From positions 1-33,685 of the forward strand of contig QNEE01000006.1 in the NCBI GenBank assembly GCA_003645085.1: a stretch of 33,685 bases of DNA. The letters are read 5' to 3'. Shown one piece after another: positions 8,151 to 17,400 of the stretch (its first letter is position 1; each line of letters begins with the position of its first letter). Made by a program: the position numbers and the translations under genes. Origin of the DNA: a bacterium (GTDB lineage Bacteria; UBP14; UBA6098). The notes below the pieces were generated by a model. That model saw nothing but the letters and a program-made list of their open reading frames with translations, was not told the DNA's origin and did not search any database.

Positions 8151-8487
8151 CTTACAAAACTCCTTTCTCGTGTCGAAGTATCGAGCGCAATAACTACTCT
8201 TATCCCCGACAATGCGTTACTATTAAGTGATTGTTCTTATTAAACAGGTTATAAGTGGAGGCTTTACAATCAAGATTTTTCTATTTTATGCCGGCCATAA
8301 AAATAACCGGTTAATTCTTTCTCTTATAAACTCGTTGTTTTGCCAAGTATTTGTGAAGACGCAGTAGATTATAAGCATGATTTCCAATCTGTCAAGCTTA
8401 TTTTTAAGATTTTTAAAAAAAGTCGGGATTGCTCTAATAGATTAAAGAATAAGAAGATGTGATAGGATTAATATAAAACGATGGGTT
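8151..8487. other. Gene-free stretch between dinG-like stop and HTH gene
   Basis: The stretch holds the consensus promoter at 8368-8395 and the long leader of the HTH gene. The leader contains a small possible hairpin (CCGG 8291-8294 with CCGG 8307-8310) and a five-codon ATG frame without a ribosome site. No intrinsic terminator was seen after the helicase stop at 8488, and no coding frame is convincing. Base composition is more AT-rich than the flanking genes. Confidence 0.6.
8368..8395 (-). promoter_or_regulatory. Near-consensus promoter with long leader, HTH-DUF362 operon
   Basis: Perfect TTGACA (8395-8390) and perfect TATAAT (8373-8368) are separated by 16 bp. The predicted start near 8361 leaves about 210 nt before ATG 8150, unusually long for this window, where other leaders are 30-60 nt. 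Confidence 0.75.
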
Positions 8488-11304
8488 TTAGAGGAACCTT
8501 TTTATTTTCGTTATAAGTTCCTGCAGGGAATAAACCCTTTCGACCTCTACGGGCAGGGAATCGATAAACATTCTGCCGTATGCTCTCGTTCCTATTCGGC
8601 GGTCGCAGAGTATCAAAACGCCGATATCCTCCTCGCCGCGTATAAGCCTTCCTATCCCCTGGCGGAATTTTATTACGGCCTGAGGAACGGTATAGCTGCC
8701 GAAAGGGTCTCCGCCGATACGGCGGATGCGCTCGCATTGACCGGCGAAATACGGGTCTGTAGGGACTGTGAACGGCAATCGAGTCAAGAAAAGCAATTGA
8801 AGGGCCTCGCCGCGGACATCGACCCCTTGCCAGAACGACTCTGTGCCGAAAAGGACCGATTCTTTATCCCCGATAAACCGCTGGGTAAGCTGGCTCCGTC
8901 CGCCCGATATTCCTTGAGCGAGGACGAGAATGCCCTCGCCGGACAATTCTGGGGCAACGACGCTGTAGACATATTTGAGGGCTTTGTAACTCGTAAAAAG
9001 TGCAAGTGCGCCGGCACGTGTTTCTCCGCTCACGCGAGTGATAATTTCCGCAATTGCTGGGAAATAATCTTTTCCCTGCGGTTCTGGGATAAAATCCGGG
9101 AACAGGACGAGGAGTTGAGATGCGAAATCATAGGGGCTACCGAGCAGCATTTTAATTACGCGTTCCGGGTCGAGCAGGTCTAACCCGAGCCGTCCGAGAA
9201 TATAATCGAATTCCCCGGCAACGGACATAGTAGCGCTTGTAAATACTGCCGATTTTTTCTGCGTATGGAAAATGTTATACATTCTCTCGGCTACATCGAG
9301 CGGCGCCCAGCATATCCGTGAGTCGATAGATTCCTGGCGCGGCGGCGATTCCCACCAATAAACCGCATCCGGGTTTACTGGGTTGGTCATATACAGAAGC
9401 GCATCTGCAGCGGCGGAGAGTTTTTCGAGTTGCCCGGCAATCTCGCGTGTGATACGCTCGAGATTATCGTCCTCTTCGTTGGGTAGCCCGGCAAGAATCA
9501 TACTCGCTTTGTCCACCACATCAACTGCGCTTTTCGCGAGTCTTATCAAATCCGTTTTCATAACCTCGAAAACATCCTCCCTTGGATGGAATCTTTGATG
9601 GATGGAATATTCCGCCTGGCGCCAGTTATAGACGAGGTCGAGTCGGTTCGTAAGATTTACGAAGACGGATTCTGTTGTCTCCTTTATATGTCTGACAGTG
9701 GAAACACAGGATTCGTAACCGGCATAAAACTCCTCGGGCAGCTCAAAATTTTTCGAAACGTATTCAAAAAGTTCTGGTAAAAGGCCTCCGGAAGTGATTG
9801 AATCCTGGATGAGTTCGTGTAGCGGTCCGGCGAAATTCCACGTTGTAATCTGGTCTCCGAAGAACTCCGCAGCGACTTCTTCGAGATTATGGGCTTCGTC
9901 GATAATAGCGTGTTTATAATCTCCGAGCACGGCGGAATCCGCTATCTCGGCGAAAAGGAGAGCGTGGTTCACTACGACTATTTGCGCATCCACAACAGCC
10001 GAACGGATTTTCTGGACAAAACATTGTTTCCGAAAAGGGCATCGATTGCCGAGGCAGGTAGCGCTTTCGCTCCTGATTCTCGCCCAAACGCCGGGGTATT
10101 TATTTAGCTGAAAGGAATTGGCCTCGGCGATATCCCCCGACTTCGTTTCTGAGGCCCATACGATAAGTTTCGTTAATGCCGCCCTTTCGTCATAGCGAAG
10201 AACCGAGAAATCGGCGAGCAACCTCTTCAGACGACGTTTGCAGAGATAATTTCCGCGGCCCTTTAGCAACACAGCGCGGAAATCGAACGGCAAAGCTTTG
10301 TAAAGCGCCGGTAAATCCTTGAAAAATAGTTGTTCCTGGAGGTTTTTTGTTTTTGTCGAGACTACGACCTTATCTCCTTTCGCCGAACTGTAAGCTATCG
10401 CCGGTAATAGGTATGCAAACGATTTGCCGGTGCCCGTGCCGGCTTCGACAACGAGGAACATCCCGTAGTTAAGACTATCGAAAACCGCCTGCGCCATTTG
10501 TATCTGCACATCCCGGACGGTGTAGCTCTCGACGATATTCGCGAACGGCGATTCCGGTCCGAGGAACGCGATAACTTCATCCTCGCTCATACTCGATTTT
10601 TCTGGGTCTGCAGGATTTCCAAGGATGTTATCGAACCGGGCGATAAATTCCTGTCGGACCTCCGGCGGTCTTGCTTTTCCGACGAGCCCTGATTTTTCGG
10701 CGGCGGAAACCCAGGTCATAAGAGCGACATCTCCACTGGAAGATGCCACATTTCGCAGAATCCCGAAGATTTCTGGGGACAGCGAAAGTAGTTTTTCCCA
10801 CAGAACCTTCGCGACATCTAAAGTGGCCACGGCGTCAGCTTCTGCTCGATGATGGTTTTCGAGTTCGGTCCGGAATGCTTCCGTTAAAACACCCAGACCG
10901 TGTCCAATCAATCTCGGGAATAGCACACTGGCGGCCGTTTTTGTATCTATTCTGCTTCCCGACCATACAGGGAGGTCGAATCGAACGCTACGTTTGTTTA
11001 TAAAATCGATATCGAAATCGACATTCTGTCCAAGTATAGTGGATGTTCGGAGGAAATCGTGAAGGTCTTGTAGGGCTTCCTTTTCTGGAGGCGCGCCGGC
11101 GACCATTTCGTCGCTAATGCCGGTTAATCGTTGAATTGGATATGGTATTGGCACGCCCGGATTTACGAGGGTAACGAATTTATCGGAGACCTCGCCGCCG
11201 ATAACGCGCAATGCGGCAATCTCGGTTAGGTGGTCGGAATCGGGGTCGAGGCCGGTCGTCTCGACATCGATAACAATAAGGTTCTCCTCGTTTAACGGAT
11301 TCAT
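8488..11304 (-). CDS. dinG: DinG-type ATP-dependent helicase with N-terminal DnaQ-like exonuclease
   Basis: The first ~170 residues are a DEDDh 3'-5' exonuclease: D13 and E15 in DVETTG, D97/D99 in QNVDFDIDF, and H152...D157 in HRAEAD. The rest is an XPD/DinG superfamily 2 helicase. Walker A is AGTGTGKS around K294, the DEAH box is 469-472, TSATMS is motif III-like, and QGIGRLIRG is motif VI. Four cysteines (355, 417, 422, 428) lie where the Fe-S cluster of XPD and E. coli DinG sits. E. coli DinG has the cluster but no exonuclease; B. subtilis DinG has the exonuclease but no cluster. This protein has both. It probably unwinds and trims damaged DNA, R-loops or stalled forks. An inverted repeat sits directly upstream of ATG 11304. 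The symbol is by homology. Confidence 0.92.
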   Translation of the reverse strand: MNPLNEENLIVIDVETTGLDPDSDHLTEIAALRVIGGEVSDKFVTLVNPGVPIPYPIQRLTGISDEMVAGAPPEKEALQDLHDFLRTSTILGQNVDFDIDFINKRSVRFDLPVWSGSRIDTKTAASVLFPRLIGHGLGVLTEAFRTELENHHRAEADAVATLDVAKVLWEKLLSLSPEIFGILRNVASSSGDVALMTWVSAAEKSGLVGKARPPEVRQEFIARFDNILGNPADPEKSSMSEDEVIAFLGPESPFANIVESYTVRDVQIQMAQAVFDSLNYGMFLVVEAGTGTGKSFAYLLPAIAYSSAKGDKVVVSTKTKNLQEQLFFKDLPALYKALPFDFRAVLLKGRGNYLCKRRLKRLLADFSVLRYDERAALTKLIVWASETKSGDIAEANSFQLNKYPGVWARIRSESATCLGNRCPFRKQCFVQKIRSAVVDAQIVVVNHALLFAEIADSAVLGDYKHAIIDEAHNLEEVAAEFFGDQITTWNFAGPLHELIQDSITSGGLLPELFEYVSKNFELPEEFYAGYESCVSTVRHIKETTESVFVNLTNRLDLVYNWRQAEYSIHQRFHPREDVFEVMKTDLIRLAKSAVDVVDKASMILAGLPNEEDDNLERITREIAGQLEKLSAAADALLYMTNPVNPDAVYWWESPPRQESIDSRICWAPLDVAERMYNIFHTQKKSAVFTSATMSVAGEFDYILGRLGLDLLDPERVIKMLLGSPYDFASQLLVLFPDFIPEPQGKDYFPAIAEIITRVSGETRAGALALFTSYKALKYVYSVVAPELSGEGILVLAQGISGGRSQLTQRFIGDKESVLFGTESFWQGVDVRGEALQLLFLTRLPFTVPTDPYFAGQCERIRRIGGDPFGSYTVPQAVIKFRQGIGRLIRGEEDIGVLILCDRRIGTRAYGRMFIDSLPVEVERVYSLQELITKIKRFL

Positions 11305-11312
11305 ACTATAAA

Positions 11313-11337
11313 TGATAATCCCTCAAACCGATTATCA
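11313..11337. promoter_or_regulatory. Perfect inverted repeat directly upstream of dinG-like gene, possible operator
   Basis: TGATAATC (11313-11320), a 9-nt spacer and GATTATCA (11330-11337) form a perfect 8-bp inverted repeat that starts 8 bp before the start codon at 11304. The position fits a repressor site or a leader hairpin over the translation start. It does not match the E. coli or B. subtilis LexA boxes. Confidence 0.45.
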
Positions 11338-11592
11338 CAAGCGTTTAGTTTCGTGAATTCGCTAAAAAACGGGACATAGAAAAATCGTCCTAACGAAAAC
11401 CGATATACCACGGTTATATTGGAAGTTATTGTTTTTCTGGGGGCACTTTCGCGAAATCGCAGAACCTCAGGTAAAGGATAAACAACGATATAGCGTTCAA
11501 ATAGATTAATAGCTAACGGACGCGAATCCCAGTGAAATGGGTATTTGTCTGGATTTTGTTATTTTGATAGGTAGAATTTCTCAATAACCCTC

Positions 11593-11621
11593 TTGACCTT
11601 ATACCCTAAAAAAGATATATT
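11593..11621 (+). promoter_or_regulatory. Promoter of the toroid-protein gene
   Basis: TTGACC (11593-11598) and TATATT (11616-11621) are separated by 17 bp; the start codon at 11658 follows about 30 nt after the predicted transcription start. Confidence 0.65.
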
Positions 11622-11657
11622 TCTATAAGTTAATGCGATTTGAAGGAAATTAAGATT

Positions 11658-12602
11658 ATGGATTGTATTGCAACAGAAAAACTAGCAGGAGAATGGATAG
11701 CATTGCTAAAAGCGAATCCTATTCCCAGACTTCTTAAAGAGCACGACATAGGTTTAACCAATCGAATCCAAAGAGATTTACTGGATAATCCTTCCGAGTC
11801 TATAGCCGAACCGGTCGTGGAGGACACTACCTATAAGACTCTGGTTAGACGTCAAAAACCGGATGGCAGCTGGCGCGAGTCTGGCAGGAAGAAAAGCGAG
11901 GAGAGTTGGACCTTTATAACGACCTTACGTTCGCTATATAAACTGATAGATTTGGGTGGTGGGCAGGGAGTCGAGGTTTTCGACCGAGGCGTAAAATATA
12001 TACTCGGCACGCAGACGTGTGACGGCGATTTTCGAGGAGCTTATGGTCCGGATATTCCTTCACCGAATTACACAGGTATGGTTGCGGAGGTTCTTTTTAG
12101 GGGAGGGACAGAGTATTATGAACCGGCAATGGCCGCTATTAAATGGCTTGTGGATATCCGCAGGAACGACGGCGGTTGGGCGATTCCCATTTTACGAAGT
12201 CGAGCCAAGAAAGACCCATCGAGCCACGTTGTTACAGGAATGGCGTTACGCGGTTTCATTAATGAACCTGAAAAACGTTATTGGAAAGAGGCGGAAAAAG
12301 CCGGTGAGTTACTATCGAGGTGCATATTCAAAGCGGACAAATATCCCGACCGCAGGGGAGTCGAATACTGGGGGAAGTTATCGTATCCGTTCTGGTTCAC
12401 AGACGTTTTATCTACGCTCGACGTTCTCTCTGGATTGGGTTTCGACCTTTCGACCGGCCGAATGCAACGGGCATTCGATTGGCTACTCGGCCAACAAGAT
12501 AGCGACGGTTACTGGCATTCCGATTTCCGCAAGAACAGAAAAGAACCGGACCCCTGGCTTACTTTTGCGGCTTTGAGGACGATTAAGTCGCTGGTAGGAT
12601 AG
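11658..12602 (+). CDS. Prenyltransferase/squalene-oxidase-repeat (alpha/alpha toroid) protein
   Basis: The 314-residue cytoplasmic protein (no signal peptide) contains four Gly-Trp/aromatic turn motifs typical of terpenoid-cyclase and prenyltransferase-beta toroids: RQKPDGSWRES, TQTCDGDFRGA, RRNDGGWAIPI and QQDSDGYWHSD. Each is followed by paired helices. The acidic DXDD motif of squalene-hopene cyclases is absent, as is the zinc-ligand set of protein prenyltransferases. A cyclase activity is therefore not supported; it may bind a hydrophobic or peptide ligand. ATG 11658 is preferred over TTG 11640 because AAGGA lies about 10 nt upstream of it. It has its own promoter and is followed by a terminator (12659-12687), so it is probably monocistronic. 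Function unknown. Confidence 0.75.
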   Translation: MDCIATEKLAGEWIALLKANPIPRLLKEHDIGLTNRIQRDLLDNPSESIAEPVVEDTTYKTLVRRQKPDGSWRESGRKKSEESWTFITTLRSLYKLIDLGGGQGVEVFDRGVKYILGTQTCDGDFRGAYGPDIPSPNYTGMVAEVLFRGGTEYYEPAMAAIKWLVDIRRNDGGWAIPILRSRAKKDPSSHVVTGMALRGFINEPEKRYWKEAEKAGELLSRCIFKADKYPDRRGVEYWGKLSYPFWFTDVLSTLDVLSGLGFDLSTGRMQRAFDWLLGQQDSDGYWHSDFRKNRKEPDPWLTFAALRTIKSLVG

Positions 12603-12658
12603 ATTTCGTTACGGCTACGTTATTTTCGACCGGTATCGGTGTGTTAATCTTGTTTTTT

Positions 12659-12687
12659 GTTCTTAAGTTTGTTGAGAACTTTTTTTT
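12659..12687 (+). terminator. Intrinsic terminator after the toroid gene
   Basis: GTTCTTAA (12659-12666) pairs with TTGAGAAC (12672-12679), with one G-U pair, around a 5-nt loop, and eight T follow. It separates the toroid gene from the phosphatase operon. Confidence 0.75.
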
Positions 12688-12720
12688 CTAAAAAATTAGG
12701 TGAAAAGGAGTTTTTACGTC

Positions 12721-13362
12721 GTGAGTGAAAACCCGACCCGAATTTATCTCGTCCGGCATGGTGAGACGGCCTCCAATGTCGAAGGGCTATTTCGTGGGAG
12801 GTCTGATATTCCATTAAACGATAATGGATTAGAACAAGCACGCGATTTAGCCGATGTATTCCGTAAGTATCCGTTCGATGCCGTTTATTCTAGCCCGTTG
12901 AGCAGGGCGATGGAAACGGCGAAAGCTATTGTCGCAAATCGGCCAATCGCAGTGGTCTCTATCCCCGATTTCAATAATATCGACCTTGGCGAATGGACCG
13001 GGCGACCTAAGAGCGAAATCGAAAAGGAATATCCCGAACTCTGGGAACAATGGATAACGGTTCCCGAGGAGTTGGTTATACCGGGCGGAGAGAAAATTAT
13101 GTCCGTCAGGAAACGGTCTTTCGAGGCTTTACAAAAGCTTACCCAAAAACACAGTGGAGGATGTTTCGCGGTCGTTAGTCATAGAGCCGTTCTAAAACCG
13201 CTAATCGCCGCGGTTCTCAATATGGCGTTGCCGTTTTTTTGGCGCTTACATCTGGATACGGCGAGTTTTACTATATTCGAACACACGGAAAAAAGGGGTT
13301 ATGTGCTTACTTGTTTTAATTCGACCCATCATCTAAAGAAATACGTGATAGAAAAGGTCTGA
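12721..13362 (+). CDS. Histidine phosphatase family protein (phosphoglycerate mutase-like)
   Basis: The RHG motif is LVRHGETASN with Arg12 and the phospho-acceptor His13. Arg62 (SSPLSRAMETA), the acid Glu91 (DLGEWTG) and second His154 (VVSHR) complete the active site, so the enzyme should be a working phosphatase. The sequence resembles CobC/alpha-ribazole phosphatase and the GpmB-like branch, but no cobalamin genes are near and the substrate cannot be named. I prefer GTG 12721 because AGGAG (12706-12710) stands 10 nt before it; GTG 12700 would lie before the ribosome site. The next gene starts 1 nt after its stop, so it is the first gene of a three-gene operon with the lipoprotein and the ATPase. 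Confidence 0.88.
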   Translation: MSENPTRIYLVRHGETASNVEGLFRGRSDIPLNDNGLEQARDLADVFRKYPFDAVYSSPLSRAMETAKAIVANRPIAVVSIPDFNNIDLGEWTGRPKSEIEKEYPELWEQWITVPEELVIPGGEKIMSVRKRSFEALQKLTQKHSGGCFAVVSHRAVLKPLIAAVLNMALPFFWRLHLDTASFTIFEHTEKRGYVLTCFNSTHHLKKYVIEKV

Positions 13363-13363
13363 T

Positions 13364-14443
13364 ATGAGTTTGTGGAAAGTTACAATATCGGTTATAGTCT
13401 GCCTGATTGTTTTTATTGTCGGTTGCGGGCGTAAATCCTCATATGAAACGGCCGAGGTGCTTTTCGGAGAAATAATAGAATCGGACGACCATTACGCACC
13501 ACAGATAATGGCCAATAATTGGGAGACGATGGATATTCTCCGGGAGGCATACCACAACGACCCTGACGACGAACGCGTCAGGTCTATATTCAACACCTTT
13601 TACAGCAGCCGGTTCGACTTGACCTTAGAGGAATCGTTATCGAAATCTATGGATATAATAATCGAATACGGCTCTAATCTTTTACGGTTAACGCCGAAGG
13701 ACGGGATACTTCTCGTATATCACGAGCAAATATATTATCCGGTTAGATACGCGCAGGATATAGATGGTGTTAATCCTGATATTCCGGTTATTTGCGGCAA
13801 ATTCTTGCCATTTAAGCGATATAGAGATTATCTTTCCGCGCGTTATGGTTTATGTTTTCCCTACGGTTTTCCGACGGTAAAAAGCGCCGACGACGAGGAA
13901 TATAAGTCGACCACTGTAAATGGATTAAGGTGGGTGGCGGATTCTCTGGGAAAACCGGTTCTTATCAACATGAATATGCCTTTAGAGGCTCGACCGGCAA
14001 ACGGGGCGTTGACGTATGGTTTCGGGAAACTTTACGGATTGCCTCTGACAAACGAGGAAATTAAACAGAAGAACCTCGAGTTCTATTCTTCTGTTCTTGT
14101 TTTCGATGCTGTTGCGGATACGACGTTTATGCTTCCTAATCTCGTCGAAGGAATGGTTCAATGGTATGCGGAAGCGCCTTTAGTTCAGGCTACTCACTGG
14201 CTTGCCGATGGCGATACGGCGTTTGTGGACACGCTTTTAAGTGTCCTAATAGAAAGGCTTCCGAGTTTTTGGAGACCAGCGAGTTATTATTTTTTCCTTC
14301 ACCCTGAACTTTCGGGGCAACCTAGGGAAGAGTTAATTGCCAGAATAGAAAGGTTCATTAAATTTAACCCGGACAAGCGGAACGCTCAAAACACCCTCAA
14401 GGGGATTTTAGCTACCGAGGGAAACACAGGCGAGGAAAAATGA
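13364..14443 (+). CDS. Lipoprotein of unknown function
   Basis: The N-terminus has a hydrophobic stretch ending in a lipobox (IVGC, Cys21 to be lipidated). The mature 339 residues show no family I know. The protein mixes helices with short aromatic strands and includes an acidic N-terminal segment (DDHYAPQIMANNWETMDILREAYHNDPDDE) that could be tetratricopeptide-like, and a central part with YYPVRYAQ and FPYGFPTV. It starts 1 nt after the phosphatase stop, and its own stop overlaps the ATPase start by 4 nt (ATGA). The organisation indicates tight co-expression and a shared task. It should sit on the periplasmic face of the inner or outer membrane. Confidence 0.75.
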   Translation: MSLWKVTISVIVCLIVFIVGCGRKSSYETAEVLFGEIIESDDHYAPQIMANNWETMDILREAYHNDPDDERVRSIFNTFYSSRFDLTLEESLSKSMDIIIEYGSNLLRLTPKDGILLVYHEQIYYPVRYAQDIDGVNPDIPVICGKFLPFKRYRDYLSARYGLCFPYGFPTVKSADDEEYKSTTVNGLRWVADSLGKPVLINMNMPLEARPANGALTYGFGKLYGLPLTNEEIKQKNLEFYSSVLVFDAVADTTFMLPNLVEGMVQWYAEAPLVQATHWLADGDTAFVDTLLSVLIERLPSFWRPASYYFFLHPELSGQPREELIARIERFIKFNPDKRNAQNTLKGILATEGNTGEEK

Positions 14444-17400
14444 CCCCAGAAAAACGCGTAAACGCCGGCGGTTTTTACGAGCATTACCAATCTCTAATAA
14501 CGGATAGGTTTGTAGGCAGGGAAGAGGCTCTCGCGCAGGTCGCCGAGATTTTACAATATCCTCGTCGCGGCAAGGGGATGCCCGTGGTTGTGATAACAGG
14601 TCAATCCGGTAGCGGTAAAAGCTGGTTATTGGCCAGGATTTCGCAAAAACTATCGGATGAGATGCTGCCGTTTATCCCGATAGATTTGCGCACTACCGTT
14701 CAGGAAACGCTTCCCGGAGGTTTTGTTCATATAGCCAACGAGACGACAAAACGGGTAAGCATTAAGACGCCGCGTCTTAACAAGGTTTTGGATATTTATC
14801 TTAAGCGTTTTATGGGCATAACTACCGACCCTGTGGAAGATTCGGGCGGTTTTTTTCGGGGAATTATCAGGTCTCTACGCGGTGAACCAGACGAGGATGC
14901 AATAGAGGCGACCGAATTGAGCAGAATTTATGGCGAAAACTGGGATGAGATACTCCCGGGCAGACCGCTTTACGAGCATCTAAAGGCTATGGCTATAGCA
15001 TTAGCAGAGGATATCGACAGTGGTTTAGAACGGACGAAATATCCTTTTATTACATTGCTTTTCGATTCGTGGGAGGATTACGCTAACCGTTTCGCGTCAC
15101 ACTGGTTCCGGTTATTTGATACAGCCAACAGGCTTTTTGTAATAATAGCAACGTGTCATCCTCCGGAAAACCGCGAGTTTATCAACATAACGCTCGGGGA
15201 TTTCGACGATACCGAGGCCAGCACCGTTCTCGAAAGAAGAGGTATCGGTTCGGGGCAAGCTTGCGCGAGAATAATTGGGAATACGGGGAATAATCCTCTG
15301 GCTATTTCTCTGGCGGCTTCGCTTGCGGACACTTTGACGCGCAAAGGGGATATTATTCGGAGTAATTCGTTCGATATCGGGGAGGATTCCACCGCCGTCG
15401 AGGAGTATTCGAAAAATACGTGGAAAGGTCTTCGCGAGTCGGAGCAATACGCTCTCGCTGCGTGCATCCGCGGGGATGGTCTACCTATCGGGATGTTCGC
15501 CGAGCTTTTCGCCCAAAGAGCCGACTTATTGCCGAGTTTGATTGTGGTATCCGGTTTTGTTCCTTTCGACCCGGTATTGTCGGGCACGTCGCCGGTTAGA
15601 TTGCATCGTCTATTAAAACCGATATTCGAGAAACTGTCGATGGATGTTACCCTTCCAACAGAGGCAGACCTTGCGGAGAGAACGAAGCGCCTTATGGGCC
15701 GGGACGACCATCCCGCCTGGGAGACTGCTCATACAAAACTCGATATGCGTATCGAACCTGAAGAGGCTTTCAACGCTGCAATCGAGCAAGTAATAGGTCT
15801 CGTTATGTTCGGCGATTTCGACCAGGCCGAGAGTCTCTGGCGGTCGGCTCGGCCGGTTTCGAATAAAAGGGGATTGGCCGCTGTCCATTGTGTTATCGGT
15901 AATCGGCTTATTGCAGATACCTTTTCGAGTGATGAACGCGTGGAATACTTCGGTTCGTTCGAGTCGGACGACACTATTTACGACGGCGCTTACCGTATCG
16001 AATATGCGCGAGCCGTGGCGGACAATGGCGATAACGAAACCGCTTTGAAAGAACTTCAGGATTGTGTAAGCGCACTATCCGGTGCTATCACCGAAACATC
16101 CGGCGGTGAACCCGCGTTGTGGTATTTGCGCGGCAGGGCATTGCATCTGGCGGCGGAGCTTATCAATCGGGCTGGAGTGCCAAAAGAAGCTATCTCTACT
16201 GGAGAGAAAGCTCTGGTTTCTTTTGACAGAGCTATTAATAGCGGTCTCGACCCGGCAGGATTGATATCGATTGATTCTGCCCGGACTACTGTGTTGATGG
16301 CCGAAGCCGAAAGCTCGTTTGGAGACCTGAAAGGAGCGTTGAAAAGACTCGATAAAGCCCGCGAATCTATTTTTAGGGCTATCGAAAAAAGGAGTGTCTC
16401 ATTGCCGGACATAAACCTGCTTGCAGCAGAAATACTATATTATCGCGGAAAAATACACAAGCTTGCGGGTAACTGGACGGAATCGGAGGAGTTTTTCAAT
16501 TCTGCTCTGGCAGAACTTAAGAATATAAATAATTCGTTCGTTCAACCGTCCGCGGAAGGCGAACTATTCGCAGGGAAAATATATCTCGCTCTTGCGGAAT
16601 TGATAGAAAAGACTGGTTCGGAAGAAACGGCTATCGAGGTTATCGGGCGAGCGCAGGATGCCTTTGCCCGCTATGAGGAATTAATCGGCGGTAACGACCC
16701 CGCTGGTTGGATAGGGCGCGGGAAAGCGCTTCTTATAAAAAGCAATCTACTTTCTATGGATGACACAGAAGAGGCTATCTCATCGGCTCGCGAGGCACGG
16801 CGATATTTTGAAAAAGCTTGGGATAACGAGAGTTCTCTGGATGCAGCGGCATGCGAGATAGACGCTCTTATATTAGAAGGCGATTTGCTTGCTGAAGATG
16901 ATAAACCGTTTGATGAGTTATTCGATAAGGCGGAGAAAACTCTTATTGCAAAACTGGATACCCCGGCATCCAGAGTTCAGTTTTTGAAGCGGTGGGTAAA
17001 ACTCGCGAAATCGCGTGGACGGGCGGCTTATTTAAATTCAGACCACGATACCGCCACACGTTATTTTGCGGATGCTATCGAGGGGTATGAAGATTTACAT
17101 AATATCGCACCGGAACAGCTTTCGATAGCGGATTTGGCGGAGATTCAACTTGCCTCGGCGATAGCGCTTCGCGCGGGCGGTGAGCCGTATAACGCTTTCC
17201 AATCGTTAATTCGCGCGGAGGAGGCTTTCGAAATTGCTGCCGATAAATCCACAAATGAGGGTCGGCGTAAGGTTTTACGCGCGAGTATCGGGGTATATAA
17301 CGACCTCGAATCGACCGGGCACGACGAGGAGGCTTTCGAGGCGGCGCTTTTCGTTCTCGAACTTATCGCACAGATAGGCGGGCAGGAGGTAATGGAGATT

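Larger units (their letters stand above)
11305..11657. other. Divergent intergenic region, dinG-like gene and toroid gene
   Basis: Apart from the inverted repeat (11313-11337) and the plus-strand promoter (11593-11621), I see only short, weak hairpins such as GGAC/GTCC near 11375. No coding frame or RNA gene is supported. Confidence 0.6.

Noticed and set aside
8281-8310. Terminator or riboswitch in the HTH gene leader
   Set aside because: Only a CCGG/CCGG pairing with a 12-nt loop is visible, and there is no T-run or known aptamer motif.
11313-11337. LexA box before dinG
   Set aside because: The repeat is real but does not match either known LexA consensus, so it is reported only as an unnamed inverted repeat.
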